A stretch of DNA of 64,000 nucleotides from Sphaerulina vaccinii (lineage: Eukaryota > Ascomycota > Dothideomycetes > Mycosphaerellales > Mycosphaerellaceae), in contig JAKUDP010000009.1 in NCBI GenBank assembly GCA_022570795.1, positions 1,364,001 to 1,428,000 of the forward strand, read 5' to 3'. A program made the translations under genes and the position numbers. The notes beneath the pieces are model-generated. The model was not told the DNA's origin. It did no database searches and was given only the letters and a program-made list of their open reading frames with translations. The stretch's first letter is position 1. Each line of letters begins with the position of its first letter. Positions 1 to 11,007 of the stretch are shown piece by piece.

Positions 1-1831
1 CTTGTTAAGTACGAATCGATTCGCTGCGTCTTGAGGACTACGAATGTTTCGCCGAGTGCCGTGCGTGCAATCAGAGCTTCGCGTAGTCAGAATCCGAACA
101 GGTCGGACTTAAGCTGTGGGTATATACCGAGACTTGTCAGGTCTTCCATATTGTTGTGGATCTTCGCTGCACTGGCATCCGATGTATCAGTACTGAATCC
201 GCACGATCAGGATGGTCTTACGCATTCATGCCAGCATCGGTCAATATACTCCTGCTTGTCACCGAGCTTGAGCCATACGGCTGTATCCGGTCATCGTGAA
301 GGCATTGCATTCATGCCATGCTGTTTTCTGATGTCAGCACTCCTTGACATTGTGGGCAGCAAAAGTCAGATGCTGGAGACGAGCTTGGTGTGAACTGCCG
401 CTTCACTTGGCTGTCCGCGCGCGCGAGTCGCAAAACCAGCAGCAGACTAGTATAGTCCCAAATCTAAGTCGTGTTGACAGGTTGGCCGCCCAAGCAAATC
501 ATTGCAAGAGCGTGAGAAGCAGCAAGTCCAGAGGATGCTTTCCTCCGGTTCGCAAGTGAGCGGCCATTGGGCGGAGGTCTTCAGAGCCATAGCCATAGCC
601 ATAGTCGAGATTCCGGTCAGAGTTGGATGCTGCACGATGGGCGATGGAAGTCGACCAGGAGTGGACAACATGGGATCGTGCGTGTTGCGGCTGACGAGAG
701 GGGGGCAAAGCTACAGTAAGAGAAGCAGTCACACAATGTTGAGACAGACACGTCTTGGCACGCACGGTACGGTATCTTCTGTGTCTCTACATCACCACGA
801 TGCAGCTGATGTGGCCTTGACTTCAACCCAGTTGGCGCAACAGTCGGGCACTGAGAGACGAGCCGGGCAGAAAGAGCATGCACAGGGGTTCGCAAGATCG
901 GCTGACAATTCACGCTAAGCATCACCAAAACCCCACCCTCTTCAGCGTCTAGTATATCCTTCTAGAGCAATATTACGGAGTAGTTTGTATGGACAATGTT
1001 GTAGGAAATAACGCTGCGAGCATTTTTATATTACAACTTGTCTTGCTTACTCGAAGATTGGAGGCAGCAGGGAAGTGTAAAGTCGGAGATACGGTTGGGC
1101 TCCGCTAAATAGACCAAGCGACTTTTCTAGCGGGCTCGAACCACAACGGATTCTGACCGGAGGAGTTGCGTATAAATCGCAGCATGAAGCTGAGTATATC
1201 CTGTCATATAAACATTATCCTATTGTCGTTCGTTGTCGAGGTATAGAGACTAGAAAAGTGTGGATCCATACAGTAACGAGCGCGAATTGTCAGCCGATCT
1301 TGCGGACCCCTGTGCATGTGAAGATATGATACGAGACCACGTGTCGTGGCGGACAACAACTACCGGCACTGTCTTCGATTACATTGGCCACATGTCCGGC
1401 GTTCATGAGACCATGTCCTCTCGTAGAACAGATCCTGTCATGGCACAGAGAGAGCACGTTTGACTGTGGATGTCCATGATGAGAGACGCTTGACGTACGC
1501 GCAAGAGCTCAAAAAGCAGCATGCCGACCTGTTCAGTGGGGTGGACGACTTCAAAGCGGTTTTGCTTGCGCGGGGCTTGGGGATAGCCAACTTGGGCGAG
1601 CAGAGGGAAGGGATAGAGATGAGGCTGGACCTTCTGCCGGGAAATGGCCACGCTACAGAAGATGCAGATGCATCAGGCGCAGAGCCGTGATGAAGACTTC
1701 GCGAGACAAACTGCCTATGAACTCCAGCTTGGTGCTCTTCGCTTCTGGAATGCTACAGATGGCTCTACGGTCGGATAAGAAACAGCAGAGAACCGCACCC
1801 GATCGCAGCAAGGCATTGGGCTTCACTACAT
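1..1831. other. Left-end interval without a supportable gene
   Basis: Several short open frames occur on both strands (the longest about 140 codons), but none has a recognisable domain, a signal peptide, or a splice structure that joins neighbouring frames. A slightly TA-rich patch lies near 950-1030. The part nearest 1831 probably holds the 3' untranslated region of the minus-strand monooxygenase gene. I see no RNA gene or repeat here. Confidence 0.5.
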
Positions 1832-3784
1832 CTACCGCAAGTTCTCAAGAGCCCACGTGGGCAGATCCTGCGCTCTCAATACGGGTCCTTCTGCAGCAAT
1901 ATCGTCTGCACGACCCACAATTGGCTGACGCTCGGCACTCACCTCCTCCTTCCTGACAGGCGTCTGCTCAAGCACAACGCTTTCTGGCACCTCTTTCACT
2001 TTGGAAGGATGAGGAGGCTCTTCCTTGTAGACACCGTACTTATACCGAGATCCGGAGTGATCGTCCCTGAGGCTGCTCTGGCCCTTGCCATACACTTTCT
2101 CTCGGATCGTGAGTGGCTCCGCATCGGAAGCTCTTTTCTCTGGATACAGTCCGCGACGTCGAAGCTCTGGGATTAACAGCTCAACCACTTCTTCAAAGGT
2201 TCCTGGCGTAGTGACATAGCCCAGGTTAAATCCGTCCAGGTCTGCCTCTTCGATCCATCTTTCCAACTCGTTTGCCACTGTCGCTGGTGAACCGACACCC
2301 ACAGGACCTAAACCTCCAATCGCTGCTCTCTCGGCAATGACTCGTGGCGTCCATTCGGGCACCTCCTTACTGGTCGTTGTGAATGCCGACATCATACTTG
2401 TCACCTTGTTCGCCTCCTTGGAGTCTGCTTCCGTAATGACCTGGTCCAGCGGAATCTTGGAGATATCAATGCCAGTCCATCCGGAGAAGAGCACTAAGCC
2501 GCCGATAGTGGACGCGTTCTTCTTGATCCGCTCATACTTCTCACGGGCCTCTTCATCAGTCCTTCCAACGATTGGCGTAAAGGTCCCAAACACCTTGACC
2601 GAACGCGGATCACGCCCTTCCTGTGCTGCCAGTTTGCGGATGTTGGCGATTTTCGGCGCGAGCACTTCTGGTGAATGTGCAGAGACGCACACTGCTTCTG
2701 CGTGTCGGGAAGCGAACTGCGAGCCCGCGGACGATGTCCCAGCTTGGAAGAGAAAAGGTGTCCTCTGCGGTGACGGGTCTGTGATATGTCTGCTCTCCAG
2801 ATCAAAGTACTTTCCATGGTGCTTGATGGTACGGATCTTATTGGGATCGAAGTATGTATCATTCTTTGCATCTGCGACGATGGCATCATCACTCCATGAT
2901 CCTTCCCAGAGCTTGTACAGCACTCGCATGTATTCATCTGCTTGAGCATAACGCTCGTCATGCTCGATTGGCGACTCAATACCAATGGCTTTGAACGCGG
3001 CTTTCTTCCAAGACGTTACGATGTTCCACGCAATGCGGCCCTCTGTCATGTGGTCCAGCGTTGAGAAACGCTTCGCCAGTAGGAACGGCGGCTCAAACGA
3101 TGTGGAAGCTGTTATGCCAAAAGCCAGATTCTTGGTCACTGCCGCCATGGCACTAATCGGAATTGTCGGATCTGTCATTGGTCATTGTGCTGCTCGTCGA
3201 ATGCAATCATCGAGACTGTCGTTGTAAGTGTCATACCCACCATACGTATCGGCGAGGAAGAGAGCATTGATATCGCCTTTCTCAAGAAGTTTTGCCAGGT
3301 TGATCCAGTATTCCAGGCGTCGCTTGGTTGTGCTTTTGTCGTCGGGATCTTTCCATTGACCTGGAGAAAGATGGCCAATGGTTGACATGTCGAAAGCATT
3401 CAGCAGGATGTGCTTCTTTGGCTTGTGCCCATTAACGCCATTGGTTGGCTTTACAGCAGATGATGGTCTGAGTTCTGTCTGGAAAGCCTGGCGCAGTCCC
3501 GCAAACGGTCTTGGCTGCCCGTTCAGCGCGCCATCATTGTGATGGCCACCATCCATGATCGGCCGAGTCACAATGGGTGTGCTGCTCCGAGACGAATGAA
3601 GCTCTGATTGGAATGCTTGCTTCTTGGGACGTGGTCCTTTCGTGGTGTGAACGCCATTCGAATTGGAGTCAAGTCGGACGCGAGTGATAGTCATTAACTG
3701 GAAAGACTGCTCTGCTTCTGCTACCACTGTTCTAGGACGAGTACCCAACTCCGATCGGCCGGCTTGTCGCTTCGTGCTGGCCAT
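1832..3784 (-). pseudogene. NtaA/DszA-type flavin-dependent monooxygenase, interrupted by one in-frame TGA
   Basis: The gene belongs to the bacterial-luciferase-like, FMNH2-dependent monooxygenases (NtaA/SnaA/DszA group), which oxidise substrates such as nitrilotriacetate or organosulfur compounds using flavin from a separate reductase. The family start is seen as ILLNAFDMSTIGHLSPGQW, then LEYWINLAKLLEKGDINALF, then the core TSFEPPFLLAKRFSTLDH, GRIAWNIVTSWKKAAFKA and PFLFQAGTSSAGS. One open frame runs through the whole interval except for TGA at 3182-3184. That codon sits between RRAAQ and PMTDP, where the family carries Trp (AQWPxTDP). Downstream, 448 codons remain open. The protein has an unusual disordered N-terminal extension of about 115 residues and a C-terminal tail of about 70. 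The divergent neighbour is a transporter that is also damaged. The family assignment is firm; whether this is a fixed pseudogene or an assembly error is not decidable here. Confidence 0.85.
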
Positions 3785-4368
3785 CCTGGTTTACGATCTA
3801 TCGCAGCTTCGTCTCCTTCGCCGGTCTGCCACTATGGTCCGCTGATATATGTCGAGGCTAGTATGGCTCAAGAATGCTGACTACTGGCTTGCTCGCGTCG
3901 TTGAAGGTCAAGGTAACATCACAGATATCACGTCCAGCTCAAGCTATCAGTTGTAGCCCATACCCTGGTCGGCGTACCTGCCTAGAGTCTCCACCTGGCA
4001 CACGCCGACTGGTTGATGAAGCTTTCAGAAGCACGCCATCCATGCAGGCATGAGTTGCTCTTGGCACTCCTTCAACCTGACATTAGACGAGCTTGCCACT
4101 GGCAGAAAGGACTGTTACCGATCGCGTGTCGACCACACCAATCTCTCGTGTTTGGCACATGGCGGATGAGCATGCCGAGCAATGTCCAGTTTCCAGGATG
4201 CCCTTCGGTGTCAGCGATGGCGAATATGGCTAGCATACCATGCATAGGATCGAACCATGCCCATTCGCGGCCTTGTCTCTTACCACTACATCTCCTTGTG
4301 CTCTCAACAGTTCTTCTCGAAATACGCCAGACTGTCGCCTTGTCAGCTCGACATTGTCCTTGCACCCA
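3785..4368. promoter_or_regulatory. Divergent intergenic region between monooxygenase and MFS transporter
   Basis: About 580 bases separate the two divergent start codons (3784 on the minus strand, 4369 on the plus strand), so the genes probably share a bidirectional promoter. I could not identify a specific operator. The arrangement suggests that uptake and oxidation of one substrate were once co-regulated. Confidence 0.4.
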
Positions 4369-5888
4369 ATGGCGATTATTAAAGATGATGTCAAGACAGA
4401 CGTTGCAGACATTCACGCTGTTCAGTCGATCTCTTCGAGTCTACCCAACAACGTCGCTGAGGCTGGCAGTAGAGAAGCATTCCTAGCATGCTTTACACCA
4501 GAAGATGACAAGGCCATCATGAAGAAAGTGGATCGACGATTCCTGCTCCTCATAGGCATCTTATACATGACAAAGAACATCGACTACACCAACGCGGCGA
4601 ATGTCAAAGTCTTGCAAGTCGGCCAACCACGAAACGTCCTGAACGAACTCAACATGACTGCGGATCAGTACAGTTGGGTGCAATCGATCTACTTCATTGC
4701 GTACATTTCATTCGAGGTACCATCAAACCTGACGCTGAAGAAGATGACTCCAAGAATCTGGCAGTCCAGAATCATCTTCACCTGGGGCGTTGTCTTGGCT
4801 TGCCATGCAGCGATACTAGGAACTCGTACTATGCTTTGCGCTTCCTCCTGGGCATGATGGAAGCAGGTCTCTTCCCAGGCCTGGCAGTGCAGCTCTGCTC
4901 TTGGTATCGTTCCGACGAAATGGGCAAGCCAATTATGTGGATGTTTGGATGGCAGAATTGTGCGGGTATCGTTGGTTCACTCCTTACGTACGGCATATCT
5001 TACATGAATGGTCTCTGCGGCTTATCTGCCTGGCGATGGGTGTATCTTCTAGAGGGCTTGGCCACTATCTTGCTAGCAGGCATCGTCTGGATCGTTCTTC
5101 CCGACTACCCAAAATCGCCAAGGTCAAGAACATGGCTATCACCCCGTGAACGAGAGTACTTGGAAGTCCGACTCTCCGAGAATGCACCTTTGACTGATGA
5201 GGCAGCCTTCAAGAAGGAAGAAGTTTTCGCGGCACTGAAGAACCCAACAACATACTCTTTCATGCTGAATCAGCTTTTGATCAACCTTGGTGGCTATGGC
5301 CTTAGCTGGTATCTACCAACCATCACCACCAACCTTGGCTTCGCAGGACTGCCACGAAATCAGCTACTAAACATTCCACCTGCTGCAGCATCTGTGCGTG
5401 CAATCATAGGCGCAGGACTTCTCCTCGATCGAGCCTACGTGACGCGACCAGTCTTCACGCAGCCGATCATGGCGGGCTGTGTCATCTGCTTTGTGCTGTT
5501 CTTCACGATCTCAAGCAAAGTCGGAATATACGTCGCTTGTGTACTCGGCACAATGTTCTACTCGGTGTACTTCATTCCATTCTGGGCTTGGCGATCGAGC
5601 ACACTCAGAGGCATGACAGGTTCAGCCTTCGCGCTAGCATTCCAGAGTTGTGTTGGACAGGTCGGTGGTGTTGTAGGACCTCAGCTGTTTAGATCCAAAT
5701 GGGCACACAATGGCTATAAAACGAGCTTCGATATCTGTGCTGCTGCGATCATCGCAGCGTGGGCATTCAATCTCTTGACTTGATGGTTGACCAGACATGT
5801 CGAGCGAGATGTGCATCGAGTCTGGCGACTGCGTATCATGGCAGAGAAGGAAGGTGCAGTGTATAATGGGGATGATGTTAAAGTATAG
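4369..5888 (+). pseudogene. Dal5-type MFS transporter (anion:cation symporter family), frameshifted and with a premature TGA
   Basis: This is a 12-helix major facilitator of the allantoate/pantothenate/nicotinate (Dal5, ACS) family at the plasma membrane. Family signatures are NAANVKVLQVGQP, SWVQSIYFIAYISFEVPSNL, FLLGMMEAGLFPGLAVQLCS, FGWQNCAGIVGSLLTYGISY, GLSAWRWVYLLEG and PFWAWRSSTLRG. The start is the ATG of MAIIKDD at 4369. The reading frame is lost near 4815-4825: AAILGTR ends one frame and NSYYALRF continues in another, as expected for loss of one base. The second frame meets TGA at 5781-5783 where the family normally has Trp (TWWLTR). The expected tail WLTRHVERDV...GDDVKV continues open to TAG at 5886-5888. 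Two independent lesions make loss of function likely, although the single-base indel could be an assembly error. Confidence 0.85.
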
Positions 5889-5916
5889 ATGGACAGTCTC
5901 TCATAATTTCGTTGTC

Positions 5917-7716
5917 CTAATGCTCTTCCAACGCCCTCTTCGCAAAGTTCGTGCGTCCTCGCACACTCCAATGGACCGCGATCAGAAGAATCACCAAGCC
6001 ATACACAGCAGCCATATAGTTCATGTTGGAAGCTGATGCTGGTAGGTACGGGGGCAACGAGAAGCTGCGATGATGATCAGTCTCAGAACATTGGTTCATC
6101 ATGAAGAGAGGATACTTACACCACGACCGTGAACAGCGTCCAGCCAAGCAGGATCCAATTGCACAGCAGCCCAAGCGTCTTCAGCCAGAAGGGACCCGGT
6201 CGCAGCGTGCTTCGTCCTCGAGAGAGTAGGCATGCGACAGGAATGCAGTATGAGATGTATGGTAAGGTGATCGTGCCAATGATGATACTGATCACAATAG
6301 TCAGCACTATCATCCGGAAGTCAACAAAACGTCACAGCAATACCTTGCAAAGCCAGACGAAGAAGCAAGATACAGACATCCCAGCAGCGCAATCATCAAA
6401 CTACCGAAGATATGCGCATTCAGTGGAACATCCAATTTTGGATGCACCTTTGCCAGAAACGAGCTAAGTGGCAGCCCACCATCTCTCGCGAACGTCCAAG
6501 CCAGTCTCGATTGCCAGGTGTGGCGTGCTATGAGCCCGCCAAAGGTACACACCACAAGCATTGTTTGAAGTACAACAGCACCAGCTTTACTGCCCAGAGC
6601 CTGGTAGAAGAGCTCGAGAATGGGCCAGTATGTCGATGTGTTGGCGACTGCATCGAAGTCGTTGAGGCTGAAAAGCATGCCAATGATGAATGGGAGTAGG
6701 GTCACGAAACTGGTGACTACTGTGCTGAGGATGGCAATTGGGATGTTGCGTTCTGGTCGTGGAATCTCTTCTGCCATATGCACGATTGCGTCGAGGCAGC
6801 TAAAGCCCCTGTCGGTAGCATCGCTGTCAGTCTGATGCTCGAAAGCATTGGTTAATTGGGCAACACATACCAGTTTACGTTCAGCAAGCCGATCAGGAAA
6901 GCGATGCTATCCGACTTACATCCAGTATTGTTGACAAAGGTCGCAAACACAAATCGAGCGTCTTGATGAGTCGATGCTGTCGCTGTCACCGAGATGAATG
7001 CCGCGAGGAATGACAGCAAAGATACTATCAAAAAGGTTGAAGTAATCGTCGGCAACAGCTTGCCATAGCAGTTGCTACGCTATCGTCAGTGAGTGCAAGG
7101 ACCAGTCTCGAGCATGCAAACTCACAACAAGAAAGCCACTGCATTGACAACCTGATAAGCCACAAACGTATGCCAACTTCGGATCTCGAAGCTGGGATGC
7201 ATAAGCTGCCAACATCCCACAATCGCAGCTCCAGCAGACACAGCCCAGCTAGCACTGCCGAAGATCGAGCCACTCCACGCGAACCAGCCTGTCATAAAGG
7301 AAAGTGGTCGAGCGTATCTCTTCGGAGCAAGTTCTCTGGTCCAGTAGAACTGTCCTGCAGCATTGGGCATGGCACTTGCGAGTTCTGACAGCGAGACAGC
7401 AATGGCGAGAGATATGACGAATATGATGATTGCGCCATATACGAGTAGAACTGGACCTCCAGAGTTGATGCTGGTGATGAGCCCTGATGCGACTCCAAGC
7501 CAGGTGTTATCGAGAGTGAAGCCAATGCCTAGGACAGACCAGACCGAGAACTTGCGAGTCACTGCGAGGCATTCAGTGGGTGATGGGGGAGTCTGCGAAG
7601 TGATGCCTACTGGCCTGGCTGTAACCCATAGCTAGGAGCCATTTGGCATCGCCATCTTCTTCGTAGATTGTTTGAATGACCTCAACTTCGACTTGCTTCT
7701 CCAATTGATTGAGCAT
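5917..7716 (-). CDS. APC-superfamily amino acid/GABA/choline permease
   Basis: A plasma-membrane permease of the fungal GABA/choline (Uga4/Hnm1) type. Six exons join cleanly: 7716-7611, 7561-7126, 7074-6871, 6808-6344, 6287-6120 and 6064-5917, giving 508 residues, close to family size. Introns are 49-62 bases with good donors (GTAGGC, GTGAGT, GTATGT, GTATTG, GTAAGT). Visible motifs are SVWSVLGIGFTLDNTWLGVA, SGGPVLLVYG, LSELASAMPNAAGQFYWT, the loop HMAEEIPRPERNIP and RHTWQSRLAWTFARDGGLPL, with about 12 hydrophobic segments. The 3' end faces the damaged MFS gene only 28 bases away, so the two genes converge. It may belong to the same nutrient-uptake group, but unlike its neighbours it shows no lesion. 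The exact substrate cannot be told from sequence. Confidence 0.87.
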
Positions 7717-8401
7717 GACTTGGGCAGGACAGGCAACGCTTTAAATGAGCGCGGCGAGAGCAGAGCAAAAGAATGCGATTAAAGGTATGAGTGGAATGAT
7801 ATGCCGCGCGTCGATGAGGATTCAGCTTATCGTGCCCTCACAGGCCTAGCACTGGATATAGTGTGGTTGCAACCTCTCAGGCATGGTTCGGAGCAGCTCT
7901 CCAGAGCACTGATCAAGAATAGAAGCATCGCATGAATTGCGGCTTTTTTGATTCCCACTCTCTGCCTTGTCGGCCAGTATTGTCCGCAGCAAGGGTGGGG
8001 CTGCAGCAGAAAGGCGTCGAAAGTAAAGATTGTAGCATTATCGCCAGGTAGAAACAGGTGGGCTTGACCTGATCGAGCGATCTCGTACAACACGATAGTG
8101 AAGCCCAACGCCACCAGTACCACTGTGCGACACGACAACTTTATGGCGCCTCGCCAGGACTTTGTGAGTGTGCGCGTAGTCTTGTGACATAGCCGCCTGG
8201 ACTTGATGTCTTGCGGAGTCGTTCAAGTCGTTCGGCTGTCAGCTGAGCATTGTATTTGGTGTATGCACAAAGATATGCTTCGTCGACTCGTATCTGCCAA
8301 GAACATTAATCACACCGCTGAACGCATTCACAATATCCACAACCAACGTAATGAAACTCTGCCAGTCTCTTCTCTCCCATCATCATCTTCTTCTTCTTCC
8401 C
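7717..8401. other. Intergenic region, permease promoter side
   Basis: No supportable gene. The interval holds the upstream region of the permease (start at 7716, minus strand) and the 3' flank of the minus-strand SNX3 gene. A pyrimidine-rich tract of TCT/TTC units lies at about 8360-8400. Confidence 0.4.
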
Positions 8402-8971
8402 CTACCACGCATTGCGGTCCCAATTCGGATCCTGCACAAAGCCGCCCAGCACTCGACTTCCCGTCTGCAGCAGCGGATGTCCCACGACAATCTTCAGGAA
8501 TCTCTCCAGTCCTCTCCTTCTCTCCTCGATGACAGCATCGTCGAAGCGGTTGATGTAGACCTTCCCTGGCAAAGGTGGAATGCTCACCCTCGCACTCTCC
8601 CTCTCTAGCAAATCGCGAAAGACCTCAAAGTCCGAGTACCGCCTTCTTACTTCTGATCTGCGCAGTTTGAAGGCGGGAATGTTGGTCGACAAGCGAATCA
8701 GGTAGGTTGTGTAGCGCGAGTTGGGCGAAGAGGTCGGCTGCACTGTGAGCGGGTCGGTGACTTCGATTTCGAGGAAGTTCTCGGGGACGCCGTAGATTTC
8801 CTCAAAAGACTGTGTATGCGACTCTCGGCCTGTCGATGCGAAGCCAGAGGGGAGACTCCATCCGCCGCGCTGCTCGAGAGCTGTCTTTGGTGCTGGGCTC
8901 TGGCCGTTGTTGTTCTGTGTTGTGTTGTTCTGGGAAGGCGAGTCTTCTGCCCGAGGCTCGATGCGCTGCAT
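8402..8971 (-). CDS. SNX3: Sorting nexin 3 (SNX3/Grd19), PX-domain protein
   Basis: A small phosphoinositide-binding sorting nexin that works with retromer in retrieval from endosomes to the Golgi. A single open frame carries the PX domain in its C-terminal two thirds, with family signatures SFEEIYGVPENFLEIEV, FKLRRSEVRRRYSDFEVFRD (the RRYSDF phosphoinositide pocket), RVSIPPLPGKV, ERRRGLERFLKIVVGHPLLQ and the C-terminal end QDPNWDRNAW. From the ATG at 8971 the protein is 189 residues, longer than yeast Grd19 because of an Asn/Gln/Ser-rich N terminus. The frame also has an upstream ATG at 9079 (MSNRVQF), which would give 225 residues. I prefer 8971 because the sequence between the two is low-complexity and unconserved in character. 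Confidence 0.93.
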   Translation of the reverse strand: MQRIEPRAEDSPSQNNTTQNNNGQSPAPKTALEQRGGWSLPSGFASTGRESHTQSFEEIYGVPENFLEIEVTDPLTVQPTSSPNSRYTTYLIRLSTNIPAFKLRRSEVRRRYSDFEVFRDLLERESARVSIPPLPGKVYINRFDDAVIEERRRGLERFLKIVVGHPLLQTGSRVLGGFVQDPNWDRNAW

Positions 8972-9497
8972 GGTGGGTGTTGTAATGTGTACGTGTGTGC
9001 GCGATCTCGAAGAGTTTACTTTAGTATTGGTGTTTGATATGGTAGGACGTAGAGGAGTGAACTGAACTCTGTTTGACATGTCATCGAAGTGGGGCGGAAA
9101 GTCGCGTGCTCCTCTACACAAACGGACATCAAAGCGGCATCCTGAACTACGACTCGGCCAATAACAATTGCACCGATTTCTCGTACATCTCGTTCCCAGA
9201 TGTCCTTCCCCGCCTCGTTCGCAGGACTCTCCACGAGATCCGGACTGACACATGCCGTACTAAGCCGAATAAGGGCATGAACCGCTCTTTTGACCTCCTC
9301 GGCACCATTGCTACACGCTGAAAATGACCTCACGAACGGATATACCACAGATCTGGCCAAGTCACAGACGACATCTAGGTCTTATGCACAGACGTGAGCG
9401 CTTTAGCAAAACTAGAGGAATGCCCGTGATGTAAGAGTAAGTGATCGCGTGTCTTTCTCAGACCTCACATTACCCTACACATTCAGAAGTCGCGAAG
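8972..9497. promoter_or_regulatory. Divergent promoter region of SNX3 and the secreted lipase
   Basis: The start codons of SNX3 (minus) and the lipase (plus) are about 525 bases apart. No RNA gene or repeat is visible. No specific regulatory site could be assigned. Confidence 0.35.
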
Positions 9498-10745
9498 ATG
9501 AGGTCGACAGCAATCCTCGCATCTCTCATCGCTACCAGCGCAGCATGGTACACGAATCCGATCACGAAATTAATGAGGGAGAGCGCGCCAGCAGTCGACA
9601 TTCTGGAACCGAGCAAAGATCCCTGGTATACAGCTCCGCCTAACTTCGAGCACGCAGCTCCAGGAACAATCCTCAAGGTCCGCTTAGCTGCAGGAAACAT
9701 CACAACAGTACAGGGAAACTCAAGTGCAGCATACAACATCCTCTACAGAACAACCGACTCGAGATACTTACCAACATGGGCCGTTACCACACTTTTCGTC
9801 CCAAACACAACAATTCTCTTCGGCAACGATCGACTCCTCTCCTACCAAATTCCGTATGATTCTGCAGATGTCAACGCAAGTCCATCCTACGCACTCTACG
9901 GCGCTGGGCTGCCCGACATTGGTGCAGCTTTGGGGAAAGGCTGGTACGTTAACGTGCCCGACTACGAAGGACCTCTAGCCTCTTTCACAGCAGGTGTCAT
10001 GTCCGGCCACGCAACACTCGACTCAGTCCGCGCAGTACTCAACTCAGGCTTCGGTCTACGGAACGGAACCAAATACGCAATGTGGGGCTACAGTGGAGGA
10101 GCGTTGGCAAGCGAATGGGCCGCTGAACTACAAGTCCAATACGCACAAGATCTGAACTTCGCAGGAGCAGCACTAGGTGGTTTGACACCAAACGTCACCT
10201 CGGTCCTCGAAATCAGTACTGGAACTGTTTATGCAGGATTGATCCCAGCTGGGATTCTCGGACTCGCCAGCCAATATCCAGATCTCGAGCAATACCTTGT
10301 CGACAACATCAAGACGACTGGAGAGTACAACGCCACAATGTTCTTCAACGCTCGCAACCAAACTCTGATTGAGGCAATCGGCGCATTCAACGGAGACAAT
10401 ATAACCGACTACTTCGAAGGAGGTCTTTCAACACTCTTCTCGCCCGTCTCCCAGCGTGTCATCAACCGCGACGGCATAATGGGGTATCACGGTGTGCCTC
10501 AGATGCCAATCTTCGCATACAAGGCGATTGGCGATGATGTGAGCCCGATCAATGATACGGATAAGTTGGTTTCCAGATATTGTGGAGTTGGAGCGACTAT
10601 CAGGTATGACAGGAACACCGTCGGGAACCACGGTGCTGAGGCGACGAATGGCAACGCGAGAGCTGTGGCTTTCTTGGATAGTGTGCTGGGAGGGACATAT
10701 AATGCGACTGGGTGCCAGATTCAGAATGTCACTGTGGGGATATAA
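9498..10745 (+). CDS. Secreted lipase, LIP family (Candida-type secretory lipase)
   Basis: A 415-residue extracellular alpha/beta-hydrolase of the secretory lipase family, expected to cleave acylglycerols or other esters outside the cell. A signal peptide (MRSTAILASLIATSAAW) starts at 9498; a few in-frame codons upstream lack conserved content. The nucleophile elbow GYSGG places Ser near residue 199. Asp in AIGDDVSPIND (about 346-353) and His in NTVGNHGAE (about 378) are candidates for the rest of the triad. Other family features are PTWAVTTLFVPN, YALYGAGLPDIGAALGKGW, VNVPDYEGP and the Cys pair after residue 360. Several NxT/NxS glycosylation sites are present. There is no intron. Fungal members of this family are often expanded in saprobes and pathogens. 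Confidence 0.9.
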   Translation: MRSTAILASLIATSAAWYTNPITKLMRESAPAVDILEPSKDPWYTAPPNFEHAAPGTILKVRLAAGNITTVQGNSSAAYNILYRTTDSRYLPTWAVTTLFVPNTTILFGNDRLLSYQIPYDSADVNASPSYALYGAGLPDIGAALGKGWYVNVPDYEGPLASFTAGVMSGHATLDSVRAVLNSGFGLRNGTKYAMWGYSGGALASEWAAELQVQYAQDLNFAGAALGGLTPNVTSVLEISTGTVYAGLIPAGILGLASQYPDLEQYLVDNIKTTGEYNATMFFNARNQTLIEAIGAFNGDNITDYFEGGLSTLFSPVSQRVINRDGIMGYHGVPQMPIFAYKAIGDDVSPINDTDKLVSRYCGVGATIRYDRNTVGNHGAEATNGNARAVAFLDSVLGGTYNATGCQIQNVTVGI

Positions 10746-11007
10746 ACCATGACTGACGGGTATAATGATACTAATGTATATATGATGATGCCAAAAAAGA
10801 AACAAGACTTTCCCAGTCCCATCCATTCTGAATGAAGCAAGTGAGGCGGTCTCCGAAGCCTCACACTTCCCCTCGAAGCTTCAATTCCATCTTTTGGTGA
10901 AGTTGTACCTGCATATGAGCCGAGTAAGCTAGTAAATATGGTGTCTAGTACTGCAAAACTGCACTCTTGCCCTTCCGCTCTCAATTTCCCATATCTTGGA
11001 AGGAAAG

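Noticed and set aside
1117..1150. tRNA-like T-loop sequence (GGTTCGAGCC on the minus strand)
   Set aside because: The flanking bases do not form a T-stem, and no D-arm, anticodon arm or acceptor stem can be built around it.
3182..5783. Possible recoding of TGA as Trp, since two TGA codons fall at conserved Trp positions
   Set aside because: TGG is used for Trp throughout the window, and several intact genes (for example those ending at 24191 and elsewhere) use TGA as a normal stop. The adjacent frameshift also argues for decay, not recoding.
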